From Acidobacteriaceae bacterium (GTDB lineage Bacteria > Acidobacteriota > Terriglobia > Terriglobales > Acidobacteriaceae): a stretch of DNA of 61,287 nt. Position 1 is the first letter of the stretch, and every line of letters starts with the position of its first letter. Shown here piece by piece: positions 58,105 to 61,287 of this stretch. The stretch is from the NCBI GenBank assembly GCA_003134655.1, contig PLBY01000037.1:28961-90247 (forward strand), written 5' to 3'. The notes below the pieces were generated by a model. It was not told the DNA's origin and made no database searches. It worked only from the letters and a program-made list of their open reading frames with translations. The translations under genes were made by a program, and so were the position numbers.

Positions 58105-58263
58105 CTAGCCTGAAATCCCTCGCTTTGTGACCAGATAAACTGCGAAGCTTCCCAGCCAATGACCGCCCTCGTAATGCTCGCCTGTCACAGCCGCCAAACT
58201 AGCCCGCCTGTGCGCGTCGGCAGTCGCCATGATCGACGGCAGCCGCTTGTCGTCCTTCGGCAA
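58105..58263 (-). pseudogene. DUF2891 C-terminal fragment
   Basis: The reverse strand reads LPKDDKRLPSIMATADAHRR, ASLAAVTGEHYEGGHWLGSF and AVYLVTKRG, matching the end of DUF2891 proteins. The preceding piece of the family sequence is not upstream on this strand but on the opposite strand immediately adjacent (58265-58339). So the gene is broken by a small inversion. The rest of DUF2891 is missing. Confidence 0.68.
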
Positions 58264-58264
58264 C

Positions 58265-58339
58265 CCCAGCGATCCGAAGCTGGCGCACTTAGATGGACTC
58301 AATCTCAGCCGAGCATGGATGCTGGAGGGAATCGCTGCT
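58265..58339 (+). pseudogene. Inverted piece of the same DUF2891 gene
   Basis: The forward strand reads PSDPKLAHLDGLNLSRAWML and EGIAA, the segment that in DUF2891 proteins directly precedes the LPKDDKR part found on the reverse strand from 58263. Flipping about 75 bases would join EGIAA to LPKDDKR in frame order. The short length and clean abutment at 58264 indicate a micro-inversion. Confidence 0.62.
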
Positions 58340-58412
58340 ATTGACCTCCGCTTCTTTCCATCGCTAAGATTGCACCCCGAGTTCGTTCGCAGTGTTTTAG
58401 CCGGAGGGCACG

Positions 58413-58787
58413 ATGAATCGAGAACGGGCACTGAAGGTTTTGTTGGTATTGGTGGGGTTGATCTTTTTGCTTGGTGTCTACCCGCTGATGATGTTTCTAT
58501 GGCCGAGCGGGTGGCGCTGGCAGCCTAATCAGCCGGAATACGAGCAGATGATCCTTGGCGTGTATGGCACGCTTGGGATTTTCCTGCTGCTCGCATCGCG
58601 CAACCCGTCGGCGAATCGCAGCCTGATCGCCTTCACTGCTTGGTCGAGCCTCGTTCATGCCGCGATTATGGCAGTACAGGCATTCCAGAATGCAAGCGAA
58701 CGCGGACATCTGATGGGCGACGTGCCTGCCCTCATTATTGTTGGCGTTGCGCTGATCGTGCTCGCGCCAGCAAAGCAATCGGCGTAG
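58413..58787 (+). CDS. Small four-helix membrane protein
   Basis: 124 residues. Four hydrophobic helices: VLLVLVGLIFLLGVYPLMMF, YEQMILGVYGTLGIFLLLA, SLIAFTAWSSLVHAAIMAVQ and MGDVPALIIVGVALIVLAP. The loop FLWPSGWRWQPNQPEYEQMI is well ordered. The pattern is that of small inner-membrane proteins of unknown function. GGAGGGCACG precedes the ATG. The short cytoplasmic C-terminus ends KQSA. Confidence 0.7.
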   Translation: MNRERALKVLLVLVGLIFLLGVYPLMMFLWPSGWRWQPNQPEYEQMILGVYGTLGIFLLLASRNPSANRSLIAFTAWSSLVHAAIMAVQAFQNASERGHLMGDVPALIIVGVALIVLAPAKQSA

Positions 58788-59019
58788 CGGGCATCGGCAT
58801 CTGATGCGTAGGCTCGCCCCTCTGGAATATCGTCAATTAGCGAAATGGCGTGTTTCGACAGCAATCTCTGAGGTGGGTGTGACGGGAGGAGACAAGTCTC
58901 GCTCCCTGCCTAGCCGCACGACAATACCTGCTCGCAACCCGAACCCCAGCTATTGTGGAGAACACGTCGAGCGGAAAACTAGCCGCGACACGTGGCTGTT
59001 ATGAGCATATAGTTCGTAC

Positions 59020-59205
59020 ATGTCGGATCGCTTCGATGCCTTCGAAACGGTGCTGGAGTGCCTCAAGAGGATGGAAGCGATCTTGTTGGGCATGAAGCAA
59101 ATGCGGGAACACGTCGGCAGAGGCTTGGGAAAGCAGATGCTCGACTCTCTGATTGAAGAAGCTGATTCGCAGATCACGGAAATCAAGCGGAAGGTGATCC
59201 AATGA
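59020..59205 (+). CDS. Small helical protein, unknown
   Basis: 61 residues: SDRFDAFETVLECLKRMEAI, LLGMKQMREHVGRGLGKQML, DSLIEEADSQITEIKRKVIQ. A single long helix or helical hairpin. No clear ribosome site. Moderately convincing by composition only. Confidence 0.4.
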   Translation: MSDRFDAFETVLECLKRMEAILLGMKQMREHVGRGLGKQMLDSLIEEADSQITEIKRKVIQ

Positions 59206-59230
59206 CGATGCCGGAGCGCAGCTCGTCATC

Positions 59231-59413
59231 TTGAGGTCCGTCAACAAAGTTCCGTCTCTAGCTTCGTGCGCGAAATGCCAGCGAAAGTTCTTTACGCCAA
59301 AGACCTACGACCACGACCGTGTTGGCGCGGAGCAGTATCTGCTGGACAAGTTCGAATCGCACACGTGCCAGGAGGAGCCGAGACTGTTCGTATCAAGAAG
59401 GCGAATGACTTAA
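59231..59413 (+). CDS. Small CxxC protein, unknown
   Basis: 60 residues from a TTG (the start is uncertain). PSLASCAKCQRKFFTPKTYD, HDRVGAEQYLLDKFESHTCQ: one CxxC, then a downstream His and Cys in HTC, compatible with a zinc finger. The spacing C..C.RKFFTP...AEQYL..KF..H.C looks conserved in style. Function unknown. Confidence 0.5.
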   Translation: MRSVNKVPSLASCAKCQRKFFTPKTYDHDRVGAEQYLLDKFESHTCQEEPRLFVSRRRMT

Positions 59414-59471
59414 AGCAGCCCGACTTCTTGGCAGTCATACAAGTAGCGGAGGCGGAAAAGAGGGGCCACCG

Positions 59472-59633
59472 ATGTCCACTATACAAGAGGTGAGAGCAGC
59501 CGAGGAGAAGGTAAACCATATTCTGGACGAGCTCAGGAAGGCCGATGCTCAAGACCCGAACCGCCTCAGCGCTGAATTAAACTGCGCGACCGACGAATAC
59601 GCAAGAGCGGTTCGTGAATTAGAATGGACGTAG
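59472..59633 (+). CDS. 53-residue helical protein
   Basis: MSTIQEVRAAEEKVNHILDE, LRKADAQDPNRLSAELNCAT, DEYARAVRELEW: an amphipathic helical pair of a type I associate with small acidobacterial proteins. It follows the CxxC gene after 58 bases on the same strand. Function unknown. Confidence 0.5.
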   Translation: MSTIQEVRAAEEKVNHILDELRKADAQDPNRLSAELNCATDEYARAVRELEWT

Positions 59634-60127
59634 CCCACTGAGATTGCGCTCAATTGCATTTTTTTGAACCACCTCCCTCCAGTACTCTTGCTCACATAAG
59701 ATTGTGCGCCGGGCACGAGCACGGAGCCGAGTGCGACCCCCGCACTGCAGTTCGGTGACTGACGCAAACAGGCGATGTCACGAGCTTGCGCCGTCTGTTC
59801 GCCCGTCAGCTGGGGTTTTGAGCGTAATAGAGATTTTGCAACAACAATCGGCGAGTGCCTCTCTGGCGGCTCAGTCCTCGTCCTCTCCCAAATACCGCAT
59901 GGATGCTCTGCTTTCGGTTGAGGATCTGTTCAAGTTCAATGGCGGCCTTCATTCTGCCTTCAGCCCAAAGAACCGCAACCCATTTTCCCGAACACTACCC
60001 AGTTTTGATGACGAAATGGTGACGACTCTTGTTCATGAAAACATGAAACAAAGCGTATACTACTTATATATGCACCCCTCCGCCACCCCAGCGAGGCGAC
60101 GGTCTTCTGCGCATGAGAGGAGACTGC
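59634..60127. other. 494 bases without a convincing gene
   Basis: One frame is open at 59704-60144, but its composition (Arg/Ser/Pro-rich start, no order) and the lack of a ribosome site make it doubtful. No RNA or repeat was seen. Confidence 0.4.
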
Positions 60128-60337
60128 GTGAGCAAGCACACTGAACTGAACACAGATTTCCTTAAAAGAAGTGAGATATTAGGGCAGCGCTCTGCGCACG
60201 CAAAGGTGCCGGACGACATCAAGACGAAGACGGGGCCATATTTCGGCATGACGGTGCCGCCTGTCGCAGAGCGACGGGAACGTCCTAGATCCGAAAGCAC
60301 CTATAATCGGCTGACATCGGCAGTCTTCGAAGTCTAA
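60128..60337 (+). CDS. Doubtful small protein
   Basis: 69 residues from a GTG with AGGAGA four bases upstream: SKHTELNTDFLKRSEILGQR, SAHAKVPDDIKTKTGPYFGM. The good ribosome site is the main support; no similarity is recognised. It may be chance. Confidence 0.25.
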   Translation: MSKHTELNTDFLKRSEILGQRSAHAKVPDDIKTKTGPYFGMTVPPVAERRERPRSESTYNRLTSAVFEV

Positions 60338-60733
60338 TTGCAAAGGCTCCGGCACAGAAAAAAGACCTGATGCATATCCCCTTCTCAGACGCCAAGTGAT
60401 TCCGGAGAGTAGGATTTCGATCTCCGAAGCTCGCCGTCATCTTAGTGAGGCAAGCGCTGGTGACAAACGGGGAGGTTCGAGCCAACGCCTACCTTCTGCC
60501 CCTCGCGTGGGGGCTGACCTAATGAATAAATGAGTAGTGCCAGCGCGGTCTATCGTGTTGAGTGTGTATTTGTCCGGAAGCGTTCCACTACGTTGGCGCT
60601 AGGCTTCGTCGTTTGGTTGCTATTCTTCTGCAGTAAACTCCAACCGCTTCCCCCAAGGTAACGAGCCAGATTCCGCCTCGCCTTGCCTTGCGCGAGGATG
60701 TTGGCCGGATGAAACAAGCCCCCGTTTTCGACG
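60338..60733. other. 396 bases without a gene
   Basis: No convincing frame, RNA gene or repeat. A T-arm-like GGTTCGAGCC (60475-60484) was inspected as a possible tRNA, but no acceptor or anticodon arm surrounds it. Confidence 0.4.
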
Positions 60734-61003
60734 CTACTGTACTGCGTTCAGTTTCTCATAGAGCCACATCGCCACGAGCACCAAGAGAAATATTCCAGAT
60801 CCGATGCTAAACACGCGCACCGGGATGGTAAGCCGGTTAACCTTGGCAAACAGTTCCGTCTGCTCATCGTGCATGTGCGAACTCGCGTCATCCAGGAACA
60901 ACTGGTCATCCCTATGCATGGTGAGTGTGCTCTTGTAGATCAGGAGGACGATCAGACCAATTGCGAAAACTCCGAAGATCACCGCCACGACAGTCAGCGT
61001 CAT
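60734..61003 (-). CDS. Small membrane protein with two helices
   Basis: 89 residues. Helix 1 LTVVAVIFGVFAIGLIVLLI at the N-terminus, a polar middle (TMHRDDQLFLDDASSHMHDE, QTELFAKVNRLTIPVRVF) and helix 2 SIGSGIFLLVLVAMWLYEK. Both termini are predicted on the same side. It overlaps a 35-residue gene by ATGA, so the two form a small operon. Function unknown. Confidence 0.65.
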   Translation of the reverse strand: MTLTVVAVIFGVFAIGLIVLLIYKSTLTMHRDDQLFLDDASSHMHDEQTELFAKVNRLTIPVRVFSIGSGIFLLVLVAMWLYEKLNAVQ

Positions 61004-61107
61004 AAGCCACCTCGGGCAGACATAGCCACCCTCGGCTTCGCCATTTCCTTGATAACTTCGGCAAGCGTCGCTTTGGCCGATTGCTTTGGTGTTTTTCTCT
61101 TAGCCAT
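61000..61107 (-). CDS. 35-residue basic peptide coupled to the membrane protein gene
   Basis: MAKRKTPKQSAKATLAEVIK followed by EMAKPRVAMSARGGL. Its TGA overlaps the ATG of the 89-residue gene (ATGA). Support comes only from the coupled start and plausible composition. It could be a short translated leader. Confidence 0.35.
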   Translation of the reverse strand: MAKRKTPKQSAKATLAEVIKEMAKPRVAMSARGGL

Positions 61108-61252
61108 ACACACCCATGATTTCAGAAATCCGGGGCGTTAAGTGGTCAATTTGGATCAAGTGGCCTTTTGTCTAAAAAGCCGGATGGTCGGAGACGAAAG
61201 TTGGATAATTGATGTAACCAGGCCGTTACACTCAAGTGCCCCGTGCAAGGCC

Positions 61253-61287
61253 ATGATGAGTGCTATGGAGATTTTGCGCCAACCGTT
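61253..61287 (+). CDS. Start of a gene running off the right edge (uncertain)
   Basis: ATG ATG AGT GCT ATG GAG ATT TTG is open to the window end and would begin MMSAMEILRQP. The preceding 110 bases contain AAGTGG twice (about 61140 and 61160), which might be terminal repeats of an insertion sequence, but this is only a guess. Too short to judge. Confidence 0.25.
   Translation, partial: MMSAMEILRQP

Noticed and set aside
59704..60144. Open frame of 146 codons
   Set aside because: It has no ribosome site, disordered Arg/Ser-rich composition and no recognisable motif.
60400..60500. Possible tRNA or tmRNA-like structure around GGTTCGAGCC
   Set aside because: No acceptor stem, anticodon arm or CCA could be placed around it.
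1..61287. CRISPR array
   Set aside because: No regularly spaced direct repeats of 24-40 bases were seen.

Overview
The window looks like a chromosomal segment of an Acidobacteriota member (Terriglobia type), probably from soil or sediment. The indications are two very large TonB-dependent receptors that begin with a carboxypeptidase-regulatory-like domain, a VWA-domain secreted protein of the acidobacterial kind, a HTH-plus-TPR membrane protein, a Kelch-repeat secreted protein, several tiny secreted proteins of unknown function, and an Hfq-like LSm protein with a proline-rich N-terminus. The assignment rests on gene style only; there is no rRNA here.

Region 1 (1-36.4 kb) is ordinary chromosome. 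It carries nitrogen and amino-acid metabolism (glutamine synthetase, partial; prephenate dehydratase), proteostasis (lon, with an HspR-type HAIR operator directly before its ribosome binding site; an M50 membrane protease; an M13 metallopeptidase), molybdopterin synthase as one fused MoaD-MoaE protein, an LSm/Hfq gene followed by an inositol-monophosphatase-type gene, an AcnB-ordered aconitase, ferredoxin, recO, and a glyQ-glyS-ppdK run. Interspersed are TonB receptor 1, Kelch, Gly-rich and other secreted proteins. Several genes have a -10-like hexamer only about 6-11 bases before the start codon and no Shine-Dalgarno, which suggests leaderless mRNAs.

Region 2 (36.6-47.6 kb) is an integrated mobile element next to the 3' end of a tRNA-Glu gene. 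Three genes read leftward toward the tRNA (zinc-finger protein, excisionase-like protein, tyrosine integrase). A divergent control region with a long dyad follows. The rightward arm starts with a primase-helicase fusion and a DUF1376-like replication protein, then a dense chain of about sixteen small genes, many joined by 4-base ATGA overlaps and several encoding Cys/His mini zinc fingers. No capsid, portal, tail, terminase or lysis gene is recognisable. The layout (int, xis-like gene and regulator divergent from primase) resembles phage satellites of the PICI type, although a replication-module prophage remnant is also possible. This is the most interesting part of the window.

Region 3 (47.6-55.2 kb) begins with about 0.8 kb of non-coding DNA holding a hairpin and repeated dyads that may be an IS end. 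It then carries a second TonB receptor followed by a PIG-L deacetylase, an alpha/beta hydrolase on the opposite strand, and a Tat-exported PIG-L-like protein.

Region 4 (55.2-61.3 kb) is a gene graveyard with small survivors: a truncated SRAP-domain pseudogene, an intact SIR2-like protein, a frameshifted NAD(P)-binding gene, a DUF2891 fragment split by a micro-inversion, small conserved-looking genes of 35-60 codons, a four-helix membrane protein, long empty stretches, and a possible IS-like start at the right edge.
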